DNA of 64,000 nucleotides from Bradyrhizobium oligotrophicum S58 (GTDB lineage: Bacteria; Pseudomonadota; Alphaproteobacteria; Rhizobiales; Xanthobacteraceae), in assembly GCF_000344805.1 (NCBI RefSeq), contig NC_020453.1, forward strand, positions 1,488,001 through 1,552,000. Direction: 5' to 3'. Every line of letters begins with the position of its first letter. Position 1 is the first letter of the stretch. Both the position numbers and the translations under genes were made by a program. The notes below the pieces were generated by a model, which saw only the letters and a list, made by a program, of their open reading frames with translations, ran no database searches and was not told the origin of the DNA. Positions 1 through 8,457 of the stretch are shown here, one piece after another.

Positions 1-105
1 CTACGACTATCTGTCTCGAATCGGGGCACTCTCGCCGACGCCGATTAACGCAACCTTAAACCTCGCTGATCGGGATACACGTTCGAACAACAGGTTACCC
101 ATCCG

Positions 106-2094
106 ATGACCTCGCGCGCCTCTTCTGCCCTTCGCAAGCCGACCCGATCCGCACTCCAGACCAAAGCCGCCAAGGCCAAGCCGGCGAAGAAGCCCACGGC
201 CAAGCCCGCAGCCAAATCGACGTCCAAGCCGAAGCCGGCAGTGGTCAGGGCTGCGCGTGGTGCAACGGCCAAATCATCTGCCAAGCCGGCAAAGAAGGCG
301 GCCGCAGCGAAGACCGGCATCGGTGCGCTGCCCGAATGGAATCTCGGCGACCTTTATATGGGCATCGAGGCGCCGGAGATTGCTCACGATCTCGCGAAGA
401 TGGATTCTGAATGCGTCGCGTTTGAGACCGACTACAAGGGCAAGCTCGCCGAGCACGTCGCGCGCGAGGACGGCGGCGAATGGCTCGCAGGCGCGGTGCG
501 ACGCTATGAGGCGATCGACGATCTCGCCGGGCGGCTCGGCTCGTTCGCCGGGCTCGCGCATGCCGGCGACAGCGTCGATCCCGCGATCTCGAAGTTCTAC
601 GGCGACATCTCGGAGCGGCTGACGGCCGCGTCGACGCATCTGCTGTTCTTCCCGCTCGAGCTCAACCGCATCGACGACGCCGTGATCGAGCGCGCGATGG
701 AGACGCCCGCGCTCGGCCACTATCGGCCGTGGATCGAGGATCTGCGCAAAGACAAGCCCTATCAGCTCGAGGACCGGGTGGAGCAGCTGTTCCACGAGAA
801 ATCGCAGACCGGATACTCGGCCTGGAACCGGCTGTTCGACCAGACCATCGCCGGCCTCCGCTTCCAGGTCGGGGCCAAGGAACTCGCGATCGAGCCGACG
901 CTGAACTTCCTGCAGGACCGTGACGGCGCCAAGCGCAAGGCGGCCGCCGAGGCGCTGGCCAAGACCTTCAAGGCCAATGAGCGCACCTTCGCGCTGATCA
1001 CCAACACGCTCGCCAAGGACAAGGACATCTCCGACCGCTGGCGCGGCTTCCAGGACGTCGCCGACTCCCGCCACCTCAACAACCGCGTCGAGCGCGAGGT
1101 GGTCGATGCGCTGGTGGCGTCGGTGCGCGCGGCCTATCCGAAGCTGTCGCATCGCTACTATCAGCTCAAGGCGCGCTGGTTCAAAAAGAAGAAGCTCGCG
1201 CATTGGGACCGCAATGCGCCGCTGCCATTCGCCGCCAATGCCACCATCGCCTGGCCGGAAGCGAAGAACATGGTGCTGACGGCCTATCGCGGCTTCTCGC
1301 CGGAAATGGCCGACATCGCGCAGCGCTTCTTCGACGACAGCTGGATCGATGCGCCGGTGCGGCCGGGCAAGGCGCCCGGCGCATTCTCGCATCCGACCAC
1401 GCCGTCGGCGCATCCCTATGTGCTGATGAACTACCAGGGCAAGCCGCGCGACGTGATGACGCTCGCGCATGAGCTCGGCCATGGCGTGCACCAGGTGCTC
1501 GCGGCCAAGAACGGCGCGCTGATGGCGCCGACGCCGCTGACCTTGGCGGAGACCGCAAGCGTGTTCGGCGAGATGCTGACCTTCAAGCGGCTGTTGTCGG
1601 AGACCAAGGATGCCAGGCAGCGCCAGGCGCTGCTTGCCGGCAAGGTCGAGGACATGATCAATACGGTGGTGCGGCAGATCGCGTTCTATTCGTTCGAGCG
1701 CGCCGTGCACACCGAGCGTAAGAACGGAGAGCTCACCGCGGAGCGGTTGGGGCAGATCTGGCTGTCGGTGCAGACCGAGAGCCTCGGCGAGGCGATCGAG
1801 ATCAAGCCGGGCTACGAGAATTTCTGGATGTACATCCCGCACTTCATCCATTCGCCGTTCTACGTCTACGCCTACGCGTTCGGCGACTGTCTGGTGAACT
1901 CGCTCTACGCCGTCTACGAGCACGCCGCCGACGGCTTTGCCGAGCGCTATCTGGCGATGCTCGCGGCCGGCGGCACCAAGCACTATTCCGAGCTGCTCAA
2001 GCCGTTCGGCCTGGACGCCAAGGATCCCAAATTCTGGGATGGTGGCCTGTCGGTGATCGCCGGCATGATCGACGAGCTCGAGGCGATGGGGTAA
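106..2094 (+). CDS. pepF: M3 family oligoendopeptidase F
   Basis: Zinc metallopeptidase predicted to hydrolyse short peptides in the cytoplasm. The HExxH zinc motif is seen as HELGH at residues 455-459, inside the expected LAHELGHGVH context, and the body matches M3B oligoendopeptidases in length (about 590 residues). Residues 1 to about 70 form an extra Lys/Ala/Pro-rich, low-complexity tail before the conserved part begins near TGIGALPEWN; M3 enzymes usually lack this. The ATG at 106 is the first in-frame start, and a later start removing the tail cannot be excluded. The gene stands alone, followed by a toxin-antitoxin pair. Family call is firm; the tail is unexplained. Confidence 0.92.
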   Translation: MTSRASSALRKPTRSALQTKAAKAKPAKKPTAKPAAKSTSKPKPAVVRAARGATAKSSAKPAKKAAAAKTGIGALPEWNLGDLYMGIEAPEIAHDLAKMDSECVAFETDYKGKLAEHVAREDGGEWLAGAVRRYEAIDDLAGRLGSFAGLAHAGDSVDPAISKFYGDISERLTAASTHLLFFPLELNRIDDAVIERAMETPALGHYRPWIEDLRKDKPYQLEDRVEQLFHEKSQTGYSAWNRLFDQTIAGLRFQVGAKELAIEPTLNFLQDRDGAKRKAAAEALAKTFKANERTFALITNTLAKDKDISDRWRGFQDVADSRHLNNRVEREVVDALVASVRAAYPKLSHRYYQLKARWFKKKKLAHWDRNAPLPFAANATIAWPEAKNMVLTAYRGFSPEMADIAQRFFDDSWIDAPVRPGKAPGAFSHPTTPSAHPYVLMNYQGKPRDVMTLAHELGHGVHQVLAAKNGALMAPTPLTLAETASVFGEMLTFKRLLSETKDARQRQALLAGKVEDMINTVVRQIAFYSFERAVHTERKNGELTAERLGQIWLSVQTESLGEAIEIKPGYENFWMYIPHFIHSPFYVYAYAFGDCLVNSLYAVYEHAADGFAERYLAMLAAGGTKHYSELLKPFGLDAKDPKFWDGGLSVIAGMIDELEAMG

Positions 2095-2107
2095 GGGTGT
2101 AAAACAT

Positions 2108-2157
2108 TTGTTGAACGCAACAACGGGCGTGTTATACATCTGTATAACGCGCCCGTT
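2108..2157. promoter_or_regulatory. double palindrome between pepF and the TA operon
   Basis: Two adjacent inverted repeats are visible. TTGTTG-AACG-CAACAA covers 2108-2123. It is followed by 17-bp arms (one mismatch) around a TC centre at 2122-2157; the inner 18 bp, GTTATACA-TC-TGTATAAC at 2131-2148, are perfect. A candidate promoter, TTGAAC (2111) with TATACA (2133) 16 bp downstream, lies within it. The site is 17 bp before the antitoxin start, which suggests an autoregulatory operator. The arms end in CCCGTTTTC, so the same structure could also terminate pepF. Confidence 0.7.
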
Positions 2158-2173
2158 TTCGATGGATCGGCCC

Positions 2174-2398
2174 ATGAAGATCGAGATCAAGAAGATCGGT
2201 AATTCCGACGGCCTGCTGCTGCCGCGCGAGCTGATGCAGCGGCTCGATCTCAAGCGCGGTCAGCAGTTGCATATCGTTGAGTTGCCCGGCGGCGGGTTCC
2301 AGGCGCTGCCCTACGATCCGGATTTCGAGCGGACGATGGAGATCGCTGACGAGATCATGGATGAGTATCGCGACACCCTTGCCGCGCTCGCCAAATGA
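2174..2398 (+). CDS. AbrB/MazE-type antitoxin
   Basis: A 74-residue DNA-binding antitoxin of the SpoVT/AbrB swapped-hairpin fold. The N-terminus MKIEIKKIGNSDGLLLPREL is the classic pattern (IGNS..l.LP..l) that dimerises and binds the operator; the acidic C-terminal half (from about residue 45, ERTMEIADEIMDEY) is the likely toxin-binding tail. I chose the ATG at 2174 because the conserved domain begins there; ATG 2162 would add four residues. It overlaps the downstream toxin gene by 4 bp (ATGA), the standard coupling of TA operons, and sits directly behind a long palindrome. Confidence 0.85.
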   Translation: MKIEIKKIGNSDGLLLPRELMQRLDLKRGQQLHIVELPGGGFQALPYDPDFERTMEIADEIMDEYRDTLAALAK

Positions 2399-2790
2399 GC
2401 GAGCCGCAAGAGCCGCTCGGGATCACCTACGAGCAGGCCATCGCGATCCACGCCCGGCAGCTGCGCAGGTTCGGCGGCGCGCCTGGACTGCGCGACGAGG
2501 GCATGCTGCGATCGGCCCTGGAGCGGCCGATCAACAAATGGAGCTATGAGCAGGCGACGCTGCCTGAGCTTGCTGCAGCCTACGCATTTGGCTTGGCCAA
2601 GAACCACGCCTTCGTCGATGGCAACAAGCGCATCGCCTTCATGGCGATGATGACGTTTCTGCGAAGAAACGAGATAGCGTTCGCGCCGGATCCGGCCCAC
2701 GCCACGACCGTCATCCTCGCCCTCGCTGCCGGCGAGGTCAGCGAGGCCAGCCTGACCCGCTGGATTCGCGATAATTGGCCTCCCCAATAG
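2395..2790 (+). CDS. doc: Doc-type toxin (death-on-curing, Fic fold)
   Basis: 131-residue toxin of the Fic/Doc family. The Fic core HAFVDGNKR (residues about 70-78) matches the Doc consensus HxFxDANKR, with Gly in place of Ala. Known Doc proteins phosphorylate EF-Tu and stop translation; that activity is inferred here from family only. The length is typical of Doc rather than of larger Fic AMPylators. Classical Doc is paired with a Phd antitoxin, whereas here the partner is AbrB/MazE-like, a recombined pair also known elsewhere. The start overlaps the antitoxin stop (ATGA). Confidence 0.88.
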   Translation: MSEPQEPLGITYEQAIAIHARQLRRFGGAPGLRDEGMLRSALERPINKWSYEQATLPELAAAYAFGLAKNHAFVDGNKRIAFMAMMTFLRRNEIAFAPDPAHATTVILALAAGEVSEASLTRWIRDNWPPQ

Positions 2791-2898
2791 AGCGATCGGA
2801 AAAACCGATAAAACCACCTTGCATGCCAGCCGTTGCCCTTGCATCGGCTTTGAGGTATGCGACCTTAACAAAGCAATTTCTTCTTTTGGGGGACCCCG

Positions 2899-3051
2899 AT
2901 GGCAAACCATGGCGAGATCGCCTACTCGACGGCTGACGGCAACGACTATGCGGCGCATGAGGCGACCTATGAGGGCTTCATCAAGCTGGTGAAGTATGGC
3001 TCGATCAGCGTCGCTCTGATCGTCATCTTGATGGCTATTTTCCTCGTTTAA
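2899..3051 (+). CDS. aa3-type cytochrome c oxidase subunit IV-like small protein
   Basis: A 50-residue single-membrane-span protein with a polar, acidic N-terminus (MANHGEIAYSTADGNDYAAH), the motif YEGFIKLVKYGS, and a hydrophobic helix to the C-terminus. This is the pattern of the bacterial aa3-type oxidase subunit IV family, small subunits bound to haem-copper oxidases in alphaproteobacteria. A GGGGGACC ribosome site precedes the ATG at 2899. No other oxidase subunit is nearby; the orphan position 5' of the pnt genes is usual in rhizobia as far as I recall. Confidence 0.8.
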   Translation: MANHGEIAYSTADGNDYAAHEATYEGFIKLVKYGSISVALIVILMAIFLV

Positions 3052-3061
3052 TGTCGCCTCG

Positions 3062-3090
3062 GCCCGCCGGCGTCCCCGCCGACGGGCTTT
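3062..3090 (+). terminator. rho-independent terminator
   Basis: GC-rich hairpin with 11-bp arms (GCCCGCCGGCG / CGCCGACGGGC, one mismatch), a TCCC loop, then TTT. It lies 10 bp after the oxidase subunit stop and before the pnt operon. Confidence 0.7.
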
Positions 3091-3189
3091 CAGTTGACTG
3101 CCGAAGCCGATCGCTCACCAAGCGTCGTGCTGAAGCCAGTAGACGTCCCGCCCTTTAAAGCTCGCGCGCGCATTCGCGCCGGAGGCCTC

Positions 3190-4317
3190 ATGAAGATTGC
3201 CGTCGCCAAGGAAATCGACCCGTTGGAGCCGCGGGTCGCCGCCTCTCCCGACACGGTGAAGAAGTTCAAGGCGTTGGGCGCCGAGATCGCCGTCGAACCC
3301 GGCGCCGGCATCAAGTCCGGCCTGCCGGATTCGGAGTTCACGGCGGCGGGCGCAACCGTGAGCGCGGATGCGCTCAAGGACGCCGACATCATCATCAAGG
3401 TGAAGCGGCCGGAAGCCTCCGAGCTCGCCAATTACCGACGCGGCACGCTGGTCTTCGCGATCATGGACCCTTACGGCAACGACGCCGCGCTCAAGGCGAT
3501 GGCCGATGCCGGCATTGCCTCGTTTGCGATGGAGCTGATGCCGCGCATCACCCGCGCGCAGGTGATGGACGTGCTGTCGAGCCAGGCGAACCTCGCCGGC
3601 TACCGCGCCGTCATCGAGGGCGCCGAGGCGTTCGGCCGGGCCTTTCCGATGATGATGACCGCGGCCGGCACCGTGCCGGCGACGAAGGTCTTCGTGATGG
3701 GCGTCGGCGTCGCCGGCCTGCAGGCGATCGCGACCGCGCGCCGGCTCGGCGCCATGGTCTCGGCCACCGACGTGCGTCCGGCCACCAAGGAGCAGGTGGA
3801 AAGTCTCGGCGCCAAGTTCCTGGCGGTCGAGGACGAGGAGTTCAAGAACGCGCAGACCGCCGGCGGCTACGCCAAGGAAATGTCGAAAGAGTACCAGGCC
3901 AAGCAGGCTGCTCTGACGGCGGAACACATCAAGAAGCAGGACGTCATCATCACGACCGCGCTGATCCCCGGCCGTCCCGCTCCGCGCCTTGTCACCATGG
4001 AGATGGTGAAGTCGATGCGCCCGGGCTCCGTGCTGGTCGACCTCGCGGTCGAGCGCGGCGGCAACGTCGAGGGCGTCAAGCTCGGCGAGACCGTCGAGAT
4101 CGACGGCGTCAAGATCATCGGCTACCCCAATCTCGCAGGCCGGGTCGCCGCCTCGGCCTCCAGCCTCTACGCGCGCAACCTGTTCTCCTTCATCGAGACG
4201 ATGATCGACAAGAAGGACAAGGCGCTCGCCGTCAATTGGGACGATGAACTGGTCAAGGCCACGGCTTTGACAAAGGACGGCGCCATCGTCCACCCGAACT
4301 TCCAGCCGAAGGCCTAA
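3190..4317 (+). CDS. pntAA: NAD(P) transhydrogenase subunit alpha, part 1
   Basis: Domain I of the proton-translocating transhydrogenase, which binds NAD(H) on the cytoplasmic face and passes hydride to NADP+. 375 residues from ATG 3190, preceded by GGAGG at 3181-3185. The frame is open further upstream to a TTG at 3094, but the conserved start [17 protein letters not shown] supports 3190. A dinucleotide-binding motif GVGVAG appears near residue 180. The alpha subunit is split here: the membrane part is a separate gene 11 bp downstream, as in Rhodospirillum and rhizobia. First gene of pntAA-pntAB-pntB. Confidence 0.95.
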   Translation: MKIAVAKEIDPLEPRVAASPDTVKKFKALGAEIAVEPGAGIKSGLPDSEFTAAGATVSADALKDADIIIKVKRPEASELANYRRGTLVFAIMDPYGNDAALKAMADAGIASFAMELMPRITRAQVMDVLSSQANLAGYRAVIEGAEAFGRAFPMMMTAAGTVPATKVFVMGVGVAGLQAIATARRLGAMVSATDVRPATKEQVESLGAKFLAVEDEEFKNAQTAGGYAKEMSKEYQAKQAALTAEHIKKQDVIITTALIPGRPAPRLVTMEMVKSMRPGSVLVDLAVERGGNVEGVKLGETVEIDGVKIIGYPNLAGRVAASASSLYARNLFSFIETMIDKKDKALAVNWDDELVKATALTKDGAIVHPNFQPKA

Positions 4318-4328
4318 GGAGCAAAGCC

Positions 4329-4646
4329 ATGGAGCATGTCGTCCAAGCCGTCGATCCGTTCGTCTTCCGGCTGTCGATCTTCGTGCTGGCGGTTTTCGTC
4401 GGCTATTTCGTCGTGTGGTCGGTGACGCCGGCGCTGCACACGCCGCTGATGTCGGTCACCAACGCGATCTCCTCGGTGATCGTGGTCGGCGCGCTGCTCG
4501 CGGTCGGCGTTCCCATGGTGTCGAGCGGCAGCGGTCTGGCGCGGGCCTTCGGCTTCATCGCGCTGATCTTCGCCTGCGTGAACATCTTCGGAGGCTTCCT
4601 GGTCACCCAGCGCATGCTGGCGATGTACAAGAAGAAGTCCAAGTAA
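4329..4646 (+). CDS. pntAB: NAD(P) transhydrogenase subunit alpha, part 2 (membrane)
   Basis: 105-residue integral membrane protein with about three hydrophobic helices (near residues 17-35, 45-65 and 75-95), equivalent to the C-terminal membrane part of single-chain PntA. With PntB it forms the proton channel (domain II). It starts 11 bp after pntAA with AGGAGCAAAGCC in front, and ends 45 bp before pntB. Length and position match the split-alpha arrangement. Confidence 0.93.
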   Translation: MEHVVQAVDPFVFRLSIFVLAVFVGYFVVWSVTPALHTPLMSVTNAISSVIVVGALLAVGVPMVSSGSGLARAFGFIALIFACVNIFGGFLVTQRMLAMYKKKSK

Positions 4647-4691
4647 CAACGCCGCACGACGCGGGATGACAGGCACAACGGGGCATCTGCA

Positions 4692-6089
4692 ATGAACGCC
4701 AATCTGTCGGCACTCCTTTATCTCGTGGCAGGTGTGCTGTTCATCCTGTCTCTCCGCGGGCTGTCGAGCCCGGCCTCCAGCCGCCAGGGCAATTTCTTCG
4801 GCATGGCCGGCATGGCGATCGCGGTCGCCACCACCCTGGCCGGGCATCCGCCGGCGGATGCGATCGCCTGGATCCTCGTGATCCTCGGCGTTGCGATCGG
4901 CGGCGGCATCGGTGCGGTGATTGCGCGCCGGGTGCCGATGACGTCGATGCCCGAGCTCGTCGCCGCCTTCCACTCGCTGGTCGGCATGGCCGCGGTGCTG
5001 GTCGCCGCCGGTGCGTTCTTCGCGCCGGAAGCCTTCGACATCGGCACGCCCGGCAACATCCATCCGCAGAGCCTGGTCGAGATGTCGCTCGGCGTCGCCA
5101 TCGGCGCGCTGACCTTCACCGGCTCGGTCATCGCCTTCCTCAAGCTGTCCGCGCGGATGAGCGGCGCGCCGATCATCCTGCCGGCCCGTCACATCATCAA
5201 CATCGCACTCGCCGTGGCGCTCGTCTTCTTCGTGGTCCGCCTGGTGATGACGGGCGGCGGCTTCGACTTCCTGATGGTGACGCTGCTGGCGCTGGCGCTC
5301 GGCGTGCTGATGATCATCCCGATCGGCGGCGCCGACATGCCGGTCGTGATCTCGATGCTGAACTCCTATTCGGGCTGGGCCGCGGCGGGCATCGGCTTCA
5401 CGCTCGGCAATTCGGCGCTGATCATCACCGGCGCGCTGGTCGGCTCGTCCGGCGCGATCCTGTCCTACATCATGTGCCATGCGATGAACCGGTCCTTCAT
5501 CTCGGTCATCCTCGGCGGCTTCGGCGGCGAGACGGCTGCGGCCGGTGGCGGCACGGGTGAGCAGAAGCCGGCCAAGCTGGGCTCGGCCGACGATGCGGCC
5601 TTCATCATGAAGAATGCCTCGAAGGTCATCATCGTGCCCGGCTACGGCATGGCCGTCGCTCAGGCGCAGCACGCGCTGCGCGAATTGGCGGATACGCTGA
5701 AGAAGGAAGGCGTCGAGGTGAAGTACGCCATTCACCCGGTTGCAGGCCGCATGCCGGGCCACATGAACGTGCTGCTCGCCGAAGCCAACGTGCCCTATGA
5801 CGAGGTGTTCGAGCTCGAGGACATCAACTCGGAATTCGCCCAGGCCGACGTGGCGTTCGTCATCGGCGCCAACGACGTCACCAACCCCGCGGCGGAGGAG
5901 GACAAGACCTCGCCGATCTACGGCATGCCCGTGCTGCAGGTCTGGAAGGCCGGCACCGTGATGTTCATCAAGCGCTCGCTCGCCTCCGGTTATGCCGGCA
6001 TCGATAATCCGCTGTTCTACCGCGACAACACGATGATGCTGCTCGGCGACGCCAAGAAGATGACCGAGAACATCGTCAAGGGCATGTAG
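4692..6089 (+). CDS. pntB: NAD(P) transhydrogenase subunit beta
   Basis: 465 residues: about nine transmembrane helices (residues 1-260) followed by the NADP(H)-binding domain III. Domain III motifs are clear: GYGMAVAQAQHALREL near residue 318, HPVAGRMPGHMNVLLAEA near 350, and GANDVTNPAA near 395. With PntAA and PntAB it couples proton entry to NADPH formation. It is the last subunit of the operon; a hydrolase starts 18 bp downstream and may be cotranscribed. Confidence 0.96.
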   Translation: MNANLSALLYLVAGVLFILSLRGLSSPASSRQGNFFGMAGMAIAVATTLAGHPPADAIAWILVILGVAIGGGIGAVIARRVPMTSMPELVAAFHSLVGMAAVLVAAGAFFAPEAFDIGTPGNIHPQSLVEMSLGVAIGALTFTGSVIAFLKLSARMSGAPIILPARHIINIALAVALVFFVVRLVMTGGGFDFLMVTLLALALGVLMIIPIGGADMPVVISMLNSYSGWAAAGIGFTLGNSALIITGALVGSSGAILSYIMCHAMNRSFISVILGGFGGETAAAGGGTGEQKPAKLGSADDAAFIMKNASKVIIVPGYGMAVAQAQHALRELADTLKKEGVEVKYAIHPVAGRMPGHMNVLLAEANVPYDEVFELEDINSEFAQADVAFVIGANDVTNPAAEEDKTSPIYGMPVLQVWKAGTVMFIKRSLASGYAGIDNPLFYRDNTMMLLGDAKKMTENIVKGM

Positions 6090-6107
6090 CCGACGACGTC
6101 GGGAGCC

Positions 6108-6908
6108 GTGGCCTTTCTCAAATGGCTCCTGATCGTCGTCGTCGCGATCTACGCAAGCGTGCTTGCGTTTCTGTTCGTCCGCCAGCGCGCGATGCTGTTT
6201 CCAATCCCGCCGGTCGGCCGCATTGCGCCGGCCGCTGCGGGATTTGCGCAGGCCGAAGAGCATGTGCTGACGTCGGCCGACGGTGAGAGGGTCATCGTCT
6301 GGCACGTGCCGGCGAAGCCCGGCCGCAAGGTCGTTCTGTATTTCCCGGGCAATGGCGATTTCCTCGCCGGGGTAGTGTCACGTTTCAAGGCGCTGACGGC
6401 CGACGGGACAGGCCTCGTGGCGCTGTCGTATCGAGGCTATGCGGGCTCCAGCGGCAGCCCGAGCGAGCATGGGCTGCTTCAGGACGCCGCGGCCGCCTAT
6501 GCGTTCACGACCGAGCGCTACGAGCCGGCACGGATCGTGGCCTGGGGCTTCTCCCTCGGCAGCGGCGTTGCCACGGCGATCGCGGCGGAGCATCCGATCG
6601 CCAGGTTGATCCTCGAGGCGCCGTATACGTCCACCGTGGACGTCGCTTCCGAGATGCTCAAGGTCGTTCCGGTCAGCCTGCTGATGCTCGACCGCTTCCA
6701 TTCCGATCAGCGTATCGCCAACATCCGTGTCCCGCTTCTGATCATGCATGGCGAGAAGGATCCGGCGATTTCGATCCGGTTCGGGGAACGATTGTTCGCG
6801 CTTGCGCATGACCCCAAGCGCTTCGTACGGTTTCCCGACGGCGGACATAATGACCTGGATCTTTTTGGTGCGACCGCGACCGCAAAGAGTTTCATCGACG
6901 GCCCGTAG
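6108..6908 (+). CDS. membrane-anchored alpha/beta hydrolase
   Basis: 266 residues. An N-terminal hydrophobic helix (residues about 4-22) suggests membrane anchoring. The nucleophile elbow reads GFSLGSG, an acid candidate lies in MHGEKDPAIS, and a histidine in PDGGHNDL, giving a complete Ser-Asp-His triad in the right order. It resembles the BEM46/ABHD13-like group; the substrate is unknown. GTG start at 6108 with GGGAG at 6101-6105. It follows pntB by 18 bp and its end overlaps the next gene. Confidence 0.8.
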   Translation: MAFLKWLLIVVVAIYASVLAFLFVRQRAMLFPIPPVGRIAPAAAGFAQAEEHVLTSADGERVIVWHVPAKPGRKVVLYFPGNGDFLAGVVSRFKALTADGTGLVALSYRGYAGSSGSPSEHGLLQDAAAAYAFTTERYEPARIVAWGFSLGSGVATAIAAEHPIARLILEAPYTSTVDVASEMLKVVPVSLLMLDRFHSDQRIANIRVPLLIMHGEKDPAISIRFGERLFALAHDPKRFVRFPDGGHNDLDLFGATATAKSFIDGP

Positions 6909-8343
6909 CGCCCGTGAGGCGCGGTGGCCGGCTCTGCTCGCGGCTGTCGCCGTCCTTGCATGTCTGCCGCTTCGAGCGCACGCCGCCACCGGGCTCGACG
7001 GTGCTGCGATGACCTGGCCGTTCGCGCTGCCGTTTGCGGGATTGCTGCTGTCGATCGCGCTCGGCCCGCTGCTGTTTGCCGGCTTCTGGCACCATCATTA
7101 CGGGAAGATCGCCGCGGCATGGGCCCTGGTGACCCTGGCGGCGCTGACCTGGCGGGCTGGGCTCGGAGCTGCGCTCGCGTCTTTCATTCATGCGCTGCTC
7201 GCCGAATATCTCAGCTTCATCGTGCTGCTGTTCGCGCTCTATACCGTCGCCGGCGGGATCCTGGTGACCGGCGACATCAGGGGCACGCCTGTGACCAACA
7301 CCGCCATCCTGGCGCTCGGCACGATCATCGCGAGCGTCGTCGGCACCACGGGCGCCGCGATGATCCTGGTGCGTCCGCTGATCCGCGCCAATCTGGCGCG
7401 GCCGCACAATGTGCATGTGCTGATCTTCTTCATCATCCTCGTCGCCAATGTCGGCGGCGCGCTGAGTCCGCTGGGTGATCCGCCGCTGTTCGTCGGCTTC
7501 CTGCGCGGGGTCGACTTTTTCTGGACGATGCGGAACATCTGGTTGCAGACCATGATCGTGGCCGGGCTGCTGCTCGTCGTCTTTGCCGCAATCGACGCGT
7601 GGCGCTTTCGCACGGAGCCGGCTTCAAAGGCTCCCGAGAAGAAGGAGCCGGTTCGTGTCCGCGGGCTGGTCAACGTCGTCCTCATCGCGGCCATCGTCGC
7701 CGACATCATGGTCTCGGCTGTCTGGAAGCCGGGCATCTCCTTCGAGGTCGTCGGGACGCATGTCGAGCTGCAGAACCTCGTCCGTGATGGCATCCTCGTC
7801 GTGATTGCCGGCCTGTCGCTCTGGCTCACGCCCGACGAACACCGCGAGGCCAATGGCTTCAATTGGGAGCCGATCCGCGAGGTCGCGAAGCTGTTCGCCG
7901 CGATCTTCACCGCGATCGTGCCGGTCATCGCCATGCTGAATGCGGGCCACAGCGGCTCGTTCGGCTGGCTGCTGAATGCCGTGACGACGCCGACCGGTGC
8001 GCCGCGCGAAGTCGCCTATTTCTGGTCCACGGGATTGATGTCGGCATTTCTCGACAACGCCCCGACCTACCTGCTGTTCTTCGAGCTCGCCGGCGGGGAT
8101 CCCAAAGTGCTGATGGGCGAATTGTCGGGCACGCTGGCGGCGATCTCGATGGGCGCAGTCTACATGGGCGCGCTGACCTACATCGGAAACGCGCCGAACT
8201 TCATGGTCGCAGCAATCGCCAATGAGCGCGGCATCAAGATGCCGAGCTTCTTCGGCTACATGCTGCGGGCCGCTGCCGTCCTGATCCCGCTGTTCGTGCT
8301 GTTGACCGTGCTGCCGATCCATCCACTGTTCAGCTCCAGTTGA
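6850..8343 (+). CDS. NhaD-like sodium/proton antiporter
   Basis: 497-residue polytopic membrane protein of the ion-transporter/citrate-transporter-like superfamily, with the helix-rich layout and motifs (GALSPLGDPPLFVGFL, MSAFLDNAPTYLLFFELAGG) typical of NhaD-type Na+/H+ antiporters. A signal-peptide-like segment ends in LRAHA-ATG near residue 45. The frame opens at 6748, but I chose ATG 6850, which still overlaps the hydrolase by 59 bp; GTG 6868 and ATG 7009 are alternatives. The overlap suggests translational coupling with the hydrolase. Ion specificity is inferred from family. Confidence 0.8.
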   Translation: MTWIFLVRPRPQRVSSTARSAREARWPALLAAVAVLACLPLRAHAATGLDGAAMTWPFALPFAGLLLSIALGPLLFAGFWHHHYGKIAAAWALVTLAALTWRAGLGAALASFIHALLAEYLSFIVLLFALYTVAGGILVTGDIRGTPVTNTAILALGTIIASVVGTTGAAMILVRPLIRANLARPHNVHVLIFFIILVANVGGALSPLGDPPLFVGFLRGVDFFWTMRNIWLQTMIVAGLLLVVFAAIDAWRFRTEPASKAPEKKEPVRVRGLVNVVLIAAIVADIMVSAVWKPGISFEVVGTHVELQNLVRDGILVVIAGLSLWLTPDEHREANGFNWEPIREVAKLFAAIFTAIVPVIAMLNAGHSGSFGWLLNAVTTPTGAPREVAYFWSTGLMSAFLDNAPTYLLFFELAGGDPKVLMGELSGTLAAISMGAVYMGALTYIGNAPNFMVAAIANERGIKMPSFFGYMLRAAAVLIPLFVLLTVLPIHPLFSSS

Positions 8344-8457
8344 AGCCCGCCAGAATCGGATCTGGAGACCGGCGGGTCCGAGCTGCTATGAACGTGTCGG
8401 GGTGACGATCGGCTCGTCGTCGCGCATAGTCGGCCAGAACAGAAGGGGCGACGGACC

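Noticed and set aside
274..2253. 659-codon open frame opposite pepF
   Set aside because: High GC keeps the opposite frame open; the translation is Arg/His-rich without domains and there is no ribosome site, whereas pepF has clear motifs.
8345..8377. CCCGCC...GGCGGG hairpin after the NhaD-like gene
   Set aside because: Only six pairs with a long loop and no T run; too weak to call a terminator.
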